59,375 nucleotides of DNA from Marinisporobacter sp. (GTDB lineage: Bacteria > Bacillota > Clostridia > Peptostreptococcales > Thermotaleaceae), in the NCBI GenBank assembly GCA_025210395.1, contig JAOARV010000044.1, forward strand, positions 1 through 59,375, written 5' to 3'. A program made the translations under genes and the position numbers. Shown piece after piece: positions 17,111 to 26,090 of the stretch. Within the stretch, counting starts at the first letter, position 1; each line of letters opens with the position of its first letter. A model generated the notes under the pieces. That model saw only the letters and a list, made by a program, of their open reading frames with translations, was not told the DNA's origin and searched no databases.

Positions 17111-18180
17111 TTTTCATCCTCCTTTAACTGGTCGATAAATTTATCAAATAGATAAGTAGAATCTGTTGGTCCTGGTGCCCCCTCTGGGTGGAACTGTACG
17201 GAGAATACAGGAAGTTCTTTATGCTTCATTCCTTCTACTGTATCATCGTTTAGATTAATATGGGTAATCTCCATTCCACTTTCTTCTATGCTTTTTCGAT
17301 CTACTGCATATCCATGGTTTTGTGAGGTTATATAAGCTCGATCTCTTTTTATATCATAAACGCCATGATTTCCGCCTCTATGTCCATACTTCATTTTATA
17401 AGTTTTTCCCCCTACTGCTAAGGCTAAAACCTGATGCCCCATACAGATCCCAAAGGTAGGTACTTTCTTGATAATTTTCTTTACTGTATCAACTGCTTCT
17501 GTAGCTTCTTCAGGATTTCCAGGTCCGTTGCTAAGTAATACCCCTTCAGGGTTTATCTTCATAATTTCTTCGTAGCTTGTATTGTAAGGAAATACAGTAA
17601 TATCACAGTTTCTATGTTGTAAATTGTTTAAGATATTTTTCTTTATCCCAAAATCTAGTACAGCAATCTTTGAACCATTTCCAGGTATATGAATAACTTT
17701 TTGTGTTCCTACTTCTTTCATCCAATCTTCTTTTAATTTCTCTTCTTTTAAGATTTTTTCTAATTCTCTTATAGATAGATCCTCATTAGATATAATGCAT
17801 TTTAAAGCCCCTTGATTTCTTATTCTTTTGGTAATACTTCTTGTATCTACATGACAGATTCCTACAATCCCCATGTTTTGAAGCATTTCTTCTAATGTTT
17901 GTTCGCTCATGTAGTTTGAAGGATTTTGTTCAATAGCTTTTGTAATAAATCCTTTCGCATACACCTTAGAAGATTCATTCTCTACACTATTTACGCCATA
18001 GTTTCCTATCAATGGATAAGTCATGGTAATAATTTGTCCTGCATAAGAGGGGTCTGTTAAAATCTCTTGATATCCTGTAATAGATGTATTGAATACCAAT
18101 TCCCCTATAGATGTACCTTTTTTTCCAAATCCTTTTCCTTTGTATACCGTTCCATCTTCTAGATACAATATTCCATTCAT
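17101..18180 (-). CDS. carA: Carbamoyl-phosphate synthase small (glutaminase) subunit
   Basis: Hydrolyses glutamine and channels ammonia to CarB. 359 aa. N-terminal CPSase_sm_chain domain (LYLEDGTVYKGKGFG) and C-terminal class I glutamine amidotransferase with the nucleophile in FGICMGHQVLALA (Cys near residue 240) and the His/Glu pair in FSVQFHPEGAPGP. The ATG at 18178-18180 is 9 bases from TGGAGGG; an in-frame ATG 21 bases further upstream has no such site. Two control layers lie upstream: a PyrR attenuator at 18484-18614 and a strong closer promoter at 18249-18277. Confidence 0.97.
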   Translation of the reverse strand: MNGILYLEDGTVYKGKGFGKKGTSIGELVFNTSITGYQEILTDPSYAGQIITMTYPLIGNYGVNSVENESSKVYAKGFITKAIEQNPSNYMSEQTLEEMLQNMGIVGICHVDTRSITKRIRNQGALKCIISNEDLSIRELEKILKEEKLKEDWMKEVGTQKVIHIPGNGSKIAVLDFGIKKNILNNLQHRNCDITVFPYNTSYEEIMKINPEGVLLSNGPGNPEEATEAVDTVKKIIKKVPTFGICMGHQVLALAVGGKTYKMKYGHRGGNHGVYDIKRDRAYITSQNHGYAVDRKSIEESGMEITHINLNDDTVEGMKHKELPVFSVQFHPEGAPGPTDSTYLFDKFIDQLKEDEKCQ

Positions 18181-18248
18181 TTTGTATCCCTCCAATATCA
18201 TTTATATTTATCAATAATTATTCTTTATTCATATGAACATTTTTTATA

Positions 18249-18277
18249 ATTATACATAAAATTATATATTTATTCAA
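18249..18277 (-). promoter_or_regulatory. Proximal carA promoter
   Basis: TTGAAT (18272-18277), 17 bases, TATAAT (18249-18254) on the minus strand, about 70 bases before carA. It is very similar, including spacer and flank, to the argB promoter at 21829-21857, suggesting shared arginine control. Confidence 0.65.
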
Positions 18278-18483
18278 TTCGTTTTAAAAAATTTTCTTCG
18301 GTAAATTTCACTTTTTTATAATTTCTCAGCTATAAGTGTGTATTTACCTTATTCGTAACTTTGTGTTCATATTTCCACAAATGCTTTATTTGTGTATTAT
18401 TATTAATCGATTTATAATCTTTTTCATTATTCATTGCTTATAATAATCATTTTATACATATACTTTCTTATCCTGATCAATAA

Positions 18484-18614
18484 AAAAACCTTCTACCAGA
18501 GGTAAAAGGCTTGTATTTGCGTACAGAAACAAGATATCACTATTTTTTGTGTATCTTCCCTATCACATCCTTTTCAGCCTCTCTGGACCGATTTAAAGGT
18601 ACATATTTTATTTT
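18484..18614 (-). promoter_or_regulatory. PyrR-type transcription attenuator
   Basis: The minus strand carries GTCCAGAGAGGCTGAAAAGG (about 18571-18590), the classical PyrR-binding loop, followed about 60 bases later by a terminator hairpin CCTTTTACC / GGTAGAAGG and seven T. PyrR bound to UMP would favour termination. The terminator ends 300 bases before carA. Confidence 0.88.
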
Positions 18615-18620
18615 CAATAT

Positions 18621-18650
18621 ATGATATCATGTTTTTCTCCTATGTGTCAA
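18621..18650 (-). promoter_or_regulatory. Promoter of the PyrR leader
   Basis: TTGACA (18645-18650), an 18-base spacer and TATCAT (18621-18626) on the minus strand, placing the start just before the PyrR-binding segment. Confidence 0.6.
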
Positions 18651-18716
18651 CAATCATTTTTGACAATTTCCTATTATATAATTATTTATTCCTTATGTCT
18701 ATCTTAAAAAAATAAG

Positions 18717-18745
18717 TTGTAAAATATTTCAACTTTTGTTATAAT
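18717..18745 (+). promoter_or_regulatory. Promoter of the FMN riboswitch/ribB transcript
   Basis: TTGTAA (18717-18722), 17 bases, TATAAT (18740-18745), ending about 10 bases before the aptamer. Confidence 0.65.
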
Positions 18746-18754
18746 ATCACTGTA

Positions 18755-18898
18755 TTCTCAGGGCGGGGTGTAATTCCCCACCGGCGGTATTTTTGCTATT
18801 TTGCAAATAAGCCCGCGAGCGCTTGTTTTAGTGAACAAGGTCAGCAGACTTGGTGAGAATCCAAGGCCGACGGTTATAGTCCGGATGGGAGAGGATGA
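18755..18898 (+). promoter_or_regulatory. FMN riboswitch (RFN element)
   Basis: Contains the conserved segments CAGGGCGGGGTG, CCCCACCGGCGGT, AGCCCGCGAGCGC, GGTCAGCAGACTTGGTG, ATCCAAGGCCGACGG and AGTCCGGATGGGAGAG in order. The 3' strand (GGGAGAGGATGAAATG) is partly complementary to 18950-18966, offering an alternative fold before the ribB ribosome-binding site. Confidence 0.95.
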
Positions 18899-19009
18899 AA
18901 TGTTTTTACATGTCTTTTATATGCTTTTTTAATTTTACATTTTTTATACATTTCTATCTCTCATCATAATTCCTGATGAAAATTTTATTTTTAGAAAGGG
19001 AGTTTTATG

Positions 19010-19675
19010 ATGAACAAATCACTACTATTCAAATTTGGTAAACCTCTTGAGCGTGTTGAGCAAGCACTAAAAGACCTTCGTAACGGAAAAGGAATCCTTC
19101 TAGTAGATGATGAAGATCGTGAAAACGAGGGAGATCTTATCTTTCCTGCTGAAACGATCACAGTATCTCAAATGGCTATGTTAATTCGAGAATGTAGCGG
19201 TATTGTATGCCTTTGTCTCACAGATGAAAAAATCCATCAGTTAAATTTACCTCCAATGGTAGCAAAGAATACAAGTAAATATCAAACAGCTTTTACTGTT
19301 TCAATTGAAGCTTCTCAAGGCGTAACAACAGGTGTTTCTGCCTCCGATAGAGTGACTACTATTCGTACAGCAGTAAAAAGTGACTGTAAATCTGAAGATA
19401 TTAGTCGTCCTGGACATGTTTTTCCACTTTGTGCTCGTCCAGGTGGTGTTTTTACTAGGCGTGGACATACAGAAGGAACAGTTGATCTTATGCAACTTGC
19501 AGGATATAATCCAGCTGGGATCTTATGCGAATTAACAAATCCTGATGGTAGCATGGCAAAATTACCTGAAATCATTAATTTTGCTGAACAGCATGATATG
19601 GTTGTTGTAACCATTGAAGATATTGTTCAGTATAAAAAGCTAGCCCTTGGAAAAGTTGAACCCTATTCTAATTGA
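19010..19675 (+). CDS. ribB: 3,4-dihydroxy-2-butanone 4-phosphate synthase
   Basis: Converts ribulose 5-phosphate to the four-carbon riboflavin precursor. 221 aa, single-domain RibB without the GTP cyclohydrolase II domain that is fused in most Firmicutes. Motifs: [19 protein letters not shown] (acidic metal/substrate loop), [31 protein letters not shown] and [13 protein letters not shown]. The sequence is strikingly like the enterobacterial RibB. AAAGGGAG lies 7 bases from the second of two adjacent ATGs, which I take as the start. It is monocistronic behind the FMN riboswitch and ends at a strong two-way terminator. Its base composition appears less AT-rich than its neighbours, compatible with acquisition by transfer. 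Confidence 0.95.
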   Translation: MNKSLLFKFGKPLERVEQALKDLRNGKGILLVDDEDRENEGDLIFPAETITVSQMAMLIRECSGIVCLCLTDEKIHQLNLPPMVAKNTSKYQTAFTVSIEASQGVTTGVSASDRVTTIRTAVKSDCKSEDISRPGHVFPLCARPGGVFTRRGHTEGTVDLMQLAGYNPAGILCELTNPDGSMAKLPEIINFAEQHDMVVVTIEDIVQYKKLALGKVEPYSN

Positions 19676-19695
19676 TTTATTTCAGATTAAATATC

Positions 19696-19747
19696 AAAAG
19701 GGCAGCTTCAGAATAATGTTTAAATTATTCTGAAGCTGTCCTTTTTT
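19696..19747. terminator. Two-way terminator between ribB and argD
   Basis: A long stem AAAGGGCAGCTTCAGAATAA / TTATTCTGAAGCTGTCCTTT with an 8-base loop and a T6 tract on the + side and an A-run on the other. Confidence 0.85.
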
Positions 19748-19760
19748 ATAAAAAGCTATA

Positions 19761-20924
19761 TCAAAGACATGCTAACACATCCTCTAATATCTCTAAAGCT
19801 TTTTCCATATCCTCATTTTTTACATTCAGTGGTGGCAACATTCTTACTACATCTTTTCCTGCGCCCACTAACAAAAGACCTTTTTCAAAGCATTTATTTA
19901 CAATAGCCTTTGGCTCTATATTTACCTTTATTCCAAGCATTAGCCCCATTCCTTGAATCTCTTCAATAATAGGGTATTTACTTTTTAAGTTTTTAAGTCT
20001 ATCTACAAAATATCCACTCTTTTCACTTACTTGATCAACAATGCCTTTATCTACTAATTCTTCTAAAACAGATAGTGCAACTTTACAAGCTAATGGATTT
20101 CCTCCAAAGGTGCATCCATGATCTCCTGGTGAAAAAGCACTTGCTGCTCTTTTATTTGCAAGGGTAGCACCTATTGGAAAACCTCCCCCTAATCCTTTAG
20201 CCATACATATAACATCTGGAACAGTCCCAAAGCTTTGATAAGCAAATAGCTTTCCTGTTCTTCCTATTCCACACTGTACCTCATCAAATATTAATAATGC
20301 ATCAAATTCATCACACAGCTCTCTAGCTTTTTGTAAAAAGTCTTTCTGTGCTTTAAGGACTCCTCCTTCTCCTTGAATAGGCTCTATGATTACTGCACAA
20401 ATATCTTCATTCATATTTTCCTCTAAATCTTTTATATCATTGAAGGCTACAGCTTTTACCCCTTCCATCAAAGGCATAAAATCCTTTTGGTATTTCTCTT
20501 GCCCAGTTACTGCTAATGCTCCTAATGTTCTTCCATGAAAGGAGTTTTTCATATAAATGATTTTATTTTTTGTATTGCTTTTGAGTTTTCCATATTTTCT
20601 TGCTAGCTTAAGTCCAGTCTCTACTGCTTCTGTTCCACTATTGCAAAAAAATACCTGATCATGATGACTATATGCTACTAATTTTTTTGCTAAATTGATT
20701 TGAGGTATATTCCAATATAAATTAGAAACATGTATAAGCTTAAGACTTTGTTCTTTTAATGCATTGATTATAGCTTCATGACTATGCCCTAAAGAGTTTA
20801 CTGCAACACCAGATACAAAATCAATATATTCTTTTCCATTTGTATCGTATACCTTGCTCCCTATTCCCTTCTCAAAGGTTATATCAAATCTTCCATACGT
20901 GTTCATTACATTACTTTTACTCAT
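19761..20924 (-). CDS. argD: Acetylornithine aminotransferase
   Basis: PLP enzyme that interconverts N-acetylornithine and N-acetylglutamate semialdehyde. 387 aa. PLP site: FCNSGTEAVETGLKLARKYG for phosphate binding, LLIFDEVQCGIGRTGKLFAY with the PLP-ring Asp, and DVICMAKGLGGGFPIGA with the Schiff-base Lys. AAAGGAGG precedes the ATG. It overlaps the end of argB by 8 bases and forms an argB-argD operon divergent from argCJ. Confidence 0.95.
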   Translation of the reverse strand: MSKSNVMNTYGRFDITFEKGIGSKVYDTNGKEYIDFVSGVAVNSLGHSHEAIINALKEQSLKLIHVSNLYWNIPQINLAKKLVAYSHHDQVFFCNSGTEAVETGLKLARKYGKLKSNTKNKIIYMKNSFHGRTLGALAVTGQEKYQKDFMPLMEGVKAVAFNDIKDLEENMNEDICAVIIEPIQGEGGVLKAQKDFLQKARELCDEFDALLIFDEVQCGIGRTGKLFAYQSFGTVPDVICMAKGLGGGFPIGATLANKRAASAFSPGDHGCTFGGNPLACKVALSVLEELVDKGIVDQVSEKSGYFVDRLKNLKSKYPIIEEIQGMGLMLGIKVNIEPKAIVNKCFEKGLLLVGAGKDVVRMLPPLNVKNEDMEKALEILEDVLACL

Positions 20925-21798
20925 TTTGTTCTCCTCCTTTGATCATTGTACCCATTCCCTTATCTGTAAATATTTCTAAAAGTAAACTATGTTCCTCTCT
21001 TCCATCAATCAAATGTATATTTTTTGTCCCATTTTCTATAGCTTCTATACAACATTGCATCTTAGGAATCATTCCCCCTAAGATCACTCCTGTCTTTATA
21101 TATTCTTTTATTTTTTCTACATGGATGCTAGAAATGAAGGTTGAAGAATCATCAATATCTTTATATAATCCTTCTACATCTGTTAATAATATAAGCTTTT
21201 CTCCTTTTAACACAGAAGCTACAGCTGATGCTACATAGTCTGCATTAATATTATAGCTATTTCCTTCCTGATCACAGCCAATAGGAGAAATCACAGGAAT
21301 ATACCCCGTATTTAGTAAATCGTTTAATAATTGCTCATTGACAGATACCACTTCTCCCACATAGCCTATATCTATTTTTTCATTTCCTTCATATAAATAT
21401 TTTTTAGTCGCTTCAATAAGGTGATTGTCTCTTCCACTAATCCCTACAGCATTGATCCCATGGCTACATAACTCCCCAACGATAGATTTATTAATCTTTC
21501 CTGATAGAACCATTTCCACAACTTCCATAATTTTTTCATCTGTAACCCTGAGTCCTTTTATAAAATTTGTCTTGATCTCTAGTTTACTCAGCCAATTCGA
21601 GATATTAGGTCCTCCCCCATGAACAATAACTATATTGATTCCTACGAGCTTTAATAACACCACATCTTCTATAAAAGCCTTTTTTACTTCAATATTTTTC
21701 ATAATGCTTCCACCATATTTGATTACAAAAGTTTTCCCACTAAATTTCTTTATATAAGGTAAAGCTTCTATTAATACAGCTACTTTTTCATAATCCAA
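20917..21798 (-). CDS. argB: Acetylglutamate kinase
   Basis: Phosphorylates N-acetylglutamate, the second step of arginine synthesis. About 293 aa, amino-acid kinase fold: FVIKYGGSIMKN (ATP-binding Lys), VIVHGGGPNIS (substrate glycine loop), YNINADYVASAVASVLKGEK and LILLTDVEGLY. The open frame begins with GTG at 21807 directly abutting AGGGAG; the TTG at 21796-21798 is 8 bases from it and gives the usual N-terminus MDYEKVAVLIEALPYIKK, so I prefer it. N-terminal helix present, as in arginine-sensitive forms. Confidence 0.93.
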   Translation of the reverse strand: MDYEKVAVLIEALPYIKKFSGKTFVIKYGGSIMKNIEVKKAFIEDVVLLKLVGINIVIVHGGGPNISNWLSKLEIKTNFIKGLRVTDEKIMEVVEMVLSGKINKSIVGELCSHGINAVGISGRDNHLIEATKKYLYEGNEKIDIGYVGEVVSVNEQLLNDLLNTGYIPVISPIGCDQEGNSYNINADYVASAVASVLKGEKLILLTDVEGLYKDIDDSSTFISSIHVEKIKEYIKTGVILGGMIPKMQCCIEAIENGTKNIHLIDGREEHSLLLEIFTDKGMGTMIKGGEQNE

Positions 21799-21828
21799 AA
21801 CTTTCACTCCCTTGTCATGTTTTTAATA

Positions 21829-21857
21829 ATTATACTTAATTTTAAATAATTATTCAA
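21829..21857 (-). promoter_or_regulatory. argB promoter
   Basis: TTGAAT (21852-21857), 17 bases, TATAAT (21829-21834) on the minus strand. Spacer and flank closely match the proximal carA promoter; TGAATAAT-like sequences resemble ArgR/AhrC boxes. Confidence 0.6.
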
Positions 21858-21864
21858 TATTTTA

Positions 21865-21893
21865 TTGTATGTTTATTTAATTTATTGTATAAT
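21865..21893 (+). promoter_or_regulatory. argC promoter
   Basis: TTGTAT (21865-21870), 17 bases, TATAAT (21888-21893). It lies back to back with the argB promoter in an A/T-only region with several ArgR-box-like TTTATTTAATTTATT segments. Confidence 0.6.
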
Positions 21894-21928
21894 TAATTAA
21901 ATTTTTTTATTAAAAGGGAGGTTTCTTT

Positions 21929-22966
21929 ATGATCAGAGTAGGTATAATAGGAGCAACAGGATATGCTGGTCAACAGCTAGTTTGGCTCCTCCATCAACAT
22001 AAATCAACAGAAATTATATTTTTATCTTCTTATAGTTATGCAGATCATTCCTTTTCAGATATTCATCCTCAATATGATAGATTTTTAGAGAATGTATGTA
22101 TAAATATCCAAAGTATAGAAAATAAACTTCACGAAATTGATTTATTATTTATCGCTCTCCCTCATGGAAAGTCTTTTGAGATCACTAAAAAAGCTTTAAA
22201 TCTTGGGGTAAAGGTTATTGATTTAGGTGCTGATTTTCGATTAAAAAATCCCCTTTCTTATGAAAAGTGGTATGGTCTACAGCATAGCTGTATCAATTTA
22301 TTATCTGCTAGCGTATATGGTTTACCTGAAATTCATAGAAAAGCTATAAAAAAGGCTCAGTTAATTGCTAATCCAGGCTGTTATCCTACAGCAAGCATCT
22401 TAGCCTTAGCTCCCATACTCAAACACGGGCTAATTGACACAAAATCTATCATCATTGATGCAAAATCAGGTGTATCTGGAGCAGGAAGAAAAGCAAGCAT
22501 TCCCACTCTTTTTGCAGAATGTAATGAATCTATTAAAGCCTATGGTGTAGGGGGGCACCGTCATACACCCGAAATCGAACAAGAAACATCGAATATTTAT
22601 GGAAAAGAGATTACCTTATCCTTTACACCTCATTTGATTCCTATGAATAGAGGTATTCTTGCAACCTGTTATATCAATCTAAAAGAAAAACAATCTCAAG
22701 AAGATTTGTATATACTCTATAAGGATTTTTATAAGGATGAATGTTTTATAAGAATTAGAAAAAATCTTCCTGAAACAAAATGGGTAAAGGGAACAAACCT
22801 TTGTGATATAGGCTTATGCGTAGATGAAAGAACAGGAAGAGTCATTATATTATCTGCTATTGATAATCTAATGAAGGGTGCCGCAGGACAAGCAGTACAA
22901 AATATGAATATTCTATTTGGTCTAAAAGAAACAGAAGGTTTAGAGCTACTCCCAATGAATCCATAG
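21929..22966 (+). CDS. argC: N-acetyl-gamma-glutamyl-phosphate reductase
   Basis: NADPH-dependent reduction of N-acetylglutamyl phosphate to the semialdehyde. 345 aa, type 1. N-terminal nucleotide loop [19 protein letters not shown], active-site Cys in [17 protein letters not shown] (near residue 152), GVSGAGRKA and a C-terminal [27 protein letters not shown] precedes the ATG. First gene of argC-argJ. Confidence 0.96.
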   Translation: MIRVGIIGATGYAGQQLVWLLHQHKSTEIIFLSSYSYADHSFSDIHPQYDRFLENVCINIQSIENKLHEIDLLFIALPHGKSFEITKKALNLGVKVIDLGADFRLKNPLSYEKWYGLQHSCINLLSASVYGLPEIHRKAIKKAQLIANPGCYPTASILALAPILKHGLIDTKSIIIDAKSGVSGAGRKASIPTLFAECNESIKAYGVGGHRHTPEIEQETSNIYGKEITLSFTPHLIPMNRGILATCYINLKEKQSQEDLYILYKDFYKDECFIRIRKNLPETKWVKGTNLCDIGLCVDERTGRVIILSAIDNLMKGAAGQAVQNMNILFGLKETEGLELLPMNP

Positions 22967-23002
22967 ATTTTAACTACCTGATAAAAAGAAAGGATGGTCC
23001 AA

Positions 23003-24220
23003 TTGAAAATTTTAGAAAATAAAACAATCTCAGATGTACCTGGCTTTCAGGCTGTAGGCATATATAGTGGTGTAAGAAGAAGTGGAAAAAAAGATTTGTG
23101 CCTTATTTATAGTCAAAAGCCTGCTGTAGCAGCTGCCACTTTTACTAAAAACAAAGTAAAAGCAGCTCCTGTTTTACTTAACATGGAGCATGTAAAATCA
23201 GAAAACACTCAGGCAATTGTTATAAACAGTGGTAACGCCAATGCTTGTACTGGAAGTGAAGGCTTTGAAGATGCCGTAACTATGGCAAAGGTAACAGCAA
23301 AGGAATTAGGTCTAACCCCTCCTGAAGTTATGGTATGCTCTACAGGAATTATAGGCGTTCCCATGCCTATGGATAAAATTACAAAGGGCATTGAAACAGC
23401 CTGCAAAAGTCTTGATCAAAACCACGCTGACTCAGCTGCTAAAGCTATCATGACTACAGATACCTTTACGAAAAAAATAACTGTCCTCACCCATATAGAA
23501 GGGAAAGATATATATATTAGCGGCATTGCAAAAGGCTCTGGTATGATTCATCCAAATATGGGTACCATGCTTAGCTTTATTACTACAAATATCAATATTG
23601 AAAAGTCATTACTCCAAGCAGCTTTAAAGAACAGTGTAGAGGATACCTACAATATGGTTTCTGTAGATGGAGATACAAGTACAAATGATATGGTTATTGT
23701 CCTAGCTAATGGTTTAGCTAAAAATTCATTCATTACTACAACGAATGATTCTTATGTAAAATTTAAAGAAGCTCTTGATTTTGTAAATAAAACACTAGCT
23801 AAATTGATTGCAAAGGATGGAGAAGGGGCTACCAAACTCATTGAAACAAATGTCATTCATGCTAAAACGAAGAAAGATGCCAAGCTTTGTGCAAAATCTG
23901 TGATCTCTTCAAGCCTTGTAAAATCTGCTTTATTCGGAAGCGATGCCAATTGGGGAAGAATATTATGTGCTATTGGTTATGCTGATGGAGATTTCACACC
24001 TGAAAAAGTGGATATATTTTTTAAAAATCCTATAGGCTCTATACAGGTAGCAAAAGATGGTATGGGGATTCCTTTTGACGAGGATACAGCAAAGTCCATA
24101 TTAGAACAGGAATACGTAAATATTCTTATTGATCTAAAGGATGGAGAAAGCTCAGCTACTTCATGGGGTTGTGATTTAAGTTATGATTACGTAAAAATTA
24201 ATGGTTGTTATAGAACTTAA
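23003..24220 (+). CDS. argJ: Bifunctional ornithine acetyltransferase / N-acetylglutamate synthase
   Basis: Transfers the acetyl group from N-acetylornithine to glutamate, closing the acetyl cycle. 405 aa. Autoproteolysis occurs in relatives at KGSGMIxPNMxTML; here KGSGMIHPNMGTMLSF is intact with the nucleophilic Thr. FxKNxVxAAPV and GDTSTNDMV are present. An ATG at 22994 overlaps the Shine-Dalgarno AAAGGA itself; the TTG at 23003-23005 is 8 bases away and yields MKILENKTISDVPGF, the normal N-terminus, so I use it. It follows argC by 36 bases and ends at a strong terminator. No argA is needed when ArgJ is bifunctional. Confidence 0.93.
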   Translation: MKILENKTISDVPGFQAVGIYSGVRRSGKKDLCLIYSQKPAVAAATFTKNKVKAAPVLLNMEHVKSENTQAIVINSGNANACTGSEGFEDAVTMAKVTAKELGLTPPEVMVCSTGIIGVPMPMDKITKGIETACKSLDQNHADSAAKAIMTTDTFTKKITVLTHIEGKDIYISGIAKGSGMIHPNMGTMLSFITTNINIEKSLLQAALKNSVEDTYNMVSVDGDTSTNDMVIVLANGLAKNSFITTTNDSYVKFKEALDFVNKTLAKLIAKDGEGATKLIETNVIHAKTKKDAKLCAKSVISSSLVKSALFGSDANWGRILCAIGYADGDFTPEKVDIFFKNPIGSIQVAKDGMGIPFDEDTAKSILEQEYVNILIDLKDGESSATSWGCDLSYDYVKINGCYRT

Positions 24221-24321
24221 GATTAAAACAATATAACGGAGACGCTTAAAGAATTCATCCTCAATGAATATTTTGATTAAAAAATCTATAGCTTTTTATG
24301 CTATATAGTTAACGTTTATAC

Positions 24322-24372
24322 ACAAAGAAGAAGCTCTTCTTAAGATGAGCTTCTTCTTTGTTGATTATTTTT
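24322..24372 (+). terminator. argJ terminator
   Basis: CAAAGAAGAAGCTC / GAGCTTCTTCTTTG, 14 bp with a 10-base loop, followed by TTGATTATTTTTT. Confidence 0.85.
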
Positions 24373-24433
24373 TAAATATTATAAGTTATCCACATCTATC
24401 CACAATAATTTGTGGATAGATAAAGCTCGTCCA

Positions 24434-25573
24434 CTATATATTGTCTTCATATTGGTTATTTTGTAGAAAAAAATCTAAAGTTCCTCTATATAAACCTCTT
24501 TCAAAAGGATTATCACTTGTTAAAGTTAAGTTATTACCTTTCTTTAAAAGGATATCCACAAAAGGAATTAATTTTTCTTCATAAATCTTCATAGATTCTT
24601 TTGGCAGTGTTCCTGGCCACCCGCTACAGCTTATTGTTACTCTGCGATATTTTGTACTCACTTGAGATGGAATATTCTCATAAGCATCATCCGTTTTTTC
24701 AAAAACATACTTTTTCAAATCGCCATGAGGAATTCCTTCTATGGCTTTTATTTGAATAGGATCTACAGATGTATCATAAGGATCAGCTGTTAGATCCAAT
24801 ATCATACTATCTTCTTTTAAAAAATGGATGTATTCATTAGGTATAATAACTTTTGAAAAATCAATTCTTCTAGTTGCATCTATCAATACATCTGTATCAG
24901 AAAAAATCCGTGGGAGTAAATTCTTATGTTTTGTAATATGTCTTCCAATATATTGAACCATCACACCTGGTACATCCTTCTCTCTTATCTCTTTTAGTAC
25001 TTCTTCATCTCCAAAAGACATACAGATTCTTCCCGCTCTTACACCTAGCTGACCCATTCCTATGATCGTTACTTTTATAGGTCCTCTTTCCTTTGAGAAG
25101 AAATCTTTTCTTCTCTTTTTCATTTCTTTAAAGGTTGCTTTTACACCCCCTAAAGCTGTTAGCTCATAAGTTACTACCATACGATTATGATCATCATCCA
25201 CAATAGAATCCATAGAATAAGCAACAATCTCCTTTTCTTTTAACCTTTTTACAAGCTTCGGTCTTGAATCATAGTGAAGCATAGAAATAAGCATACATTT
25301 CCTATTCATCATCTCTATTTCATCATCATGAGGTGCTTTTAGTACAATCACTAAATCCTTCTCATAAACCTCTTCATGAGATACAAATTTCACCTGATCA
25401 TTTGCTTTTAAATAATCTTCCTTTGAAAATCCCATTTCAACACCATAATTTTCTTCTAAAAATAATTCTATAGGATAGATCTTTAACTTTTTCACAAAGC
25501 TTGGGAGAAACACTCGTATTTCTCCTTTTATTCCTCGGATTTTAGGTAATCCTATAGAAGTAATCTTTTTCAT
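24434..25573 (-). CDS. Alanine dehydrogenase/transhydrogenase-like NAD-binding protein
   Basis: 379 aa, two-domain organisation of the alanine dehydrogenase / PntA superfamily. The N-terminal half has KGEIRVFLPSFVKKL and LVIVLKAPHDDEIEMM (the usual KVKEP segment is altered to VLKAP), and the second domain carries a Rossmann loop VTIIGMGQLGVRAGRICMSF. TISCSGWPGTLPKESMKIYE near the end replaces the usual C-terminus. Several positions that make true alanine dehydrogenases are changed, so substrate is uncertain; ornithine or another amino acid is possible. AAAGGGTGA lies before the ATG. Monocistronic between terminators, next to the arginine genes. Confidence 0.7.
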   Translation of the reverse strand: MKKITSIGLPKIRGIKGEIRVFLPSFVKKLKIYPIELFLEENYGVEMGFSKEDYLKANDQVKFVSHEEVYEKDLVIVLKAPHDDEIEMMNRKCMLISMLHYDSRPKLVKRLKEKEIVAYSMDSIVDDDHNRMVVTYELTALGGVKATFKEMKKRRKDFFSKERGPIKVTIIGMGQLGVRAGRICMSFGDEEVLKEIREKDVPGVMVQYIGRHITKHKNLLPRIFSDTDVLIDATRRIDFSKVIIPNEYIHFLKEDSMILDLTADPYDTSVDPIQIKAIEGIPHGDLKKYVFEKTDDAYENIPSQVSTKYRRVTISCSGWPGTLPKESMKIYEEKLIPFVDILLKKGNNLTLTSDNPFERGLYRGTLDFFLQNNQYEDNI

Positions 25574-25762
25574 TCAGATTCACCCTTTCAGCCAATTATC
25601 TGTCTTTATACTGTATTTAATAGTTTATGCAATATTTTTATATTTATTTGATAGGATTGGTTATGAATAGAAATTTAATAAAGTTCATCCAATCTACTTT
25701 TTTATGAAAACAGTAATAGGCTTAAAGCAATGAACGCCATCCCTGCATTTTACAAAAGATAA

Positions 25763-25800
25763 AACCGAGAGTACGTCTTTTTACAAACATATTCTCGGTT
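25763..25800 (-). terminator. Terminator of the permease/thioredoxin cluster
   Basis: AACCGAGAGTA / TATTCTCGGTT (one wobble) with a 16-base loop; on the minus strand followed by TTTTATCTTTT. Confidence 0.7.
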
Positions 25801-25819
25801 CTATCTTTCAATGATTTTT

Positions 25820-26053
25820 TTATTTTTTTAATATTTCCTTTACTTCATCCTTTGAAACAACTCTTCCAGAAGCCTTCACAACACCGTCTACTACAATAGC
25901 TGGCGTTTTCATTACCCCAAAGGATAAAATATCCTTCATCTCTGTTACCTTTTCAAATTCTGCATCAATCCCTAGTTCCTTTGCTGCCTCTACTGCATTT
26001 TCATAAAGTGTTGTACAGTTTTTACATCCTCCACCTAAAATTTTAATGTTCAT
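25820..26053 (-). CDS. Small thioredoxin-fold redox protein (77 aa)
   Basis: Short thioredoxin/glutaredoxin-like protein of the archaeal MTH895/TM0996 type: KILGGGCKNCTTLYENA carries the CxxC active site (Cys10, Cys13), and VMKTPAIVVDGVV has the cis-Pro. AGGAGGG precedes the ATG. It follows the Sec-containing permease by 37 bases and is probably its redox partner; this pairing of a small thioredoxin with a permease and an ArsR regulator is common in metal/metalloid clusters. Confidence 0.88.
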   Translation of the reverse strand: MNIKILGGGCKNCTTLYENAVEAAKELGIDAEFEKVTEMKDILSFGVMKTPAIVVDGVVKASGRVVSKDEVKEILKK

Positions 26054-26090
26054 GTAAATCCCTCCTATTTTTTATTTCAATTTTATACCT

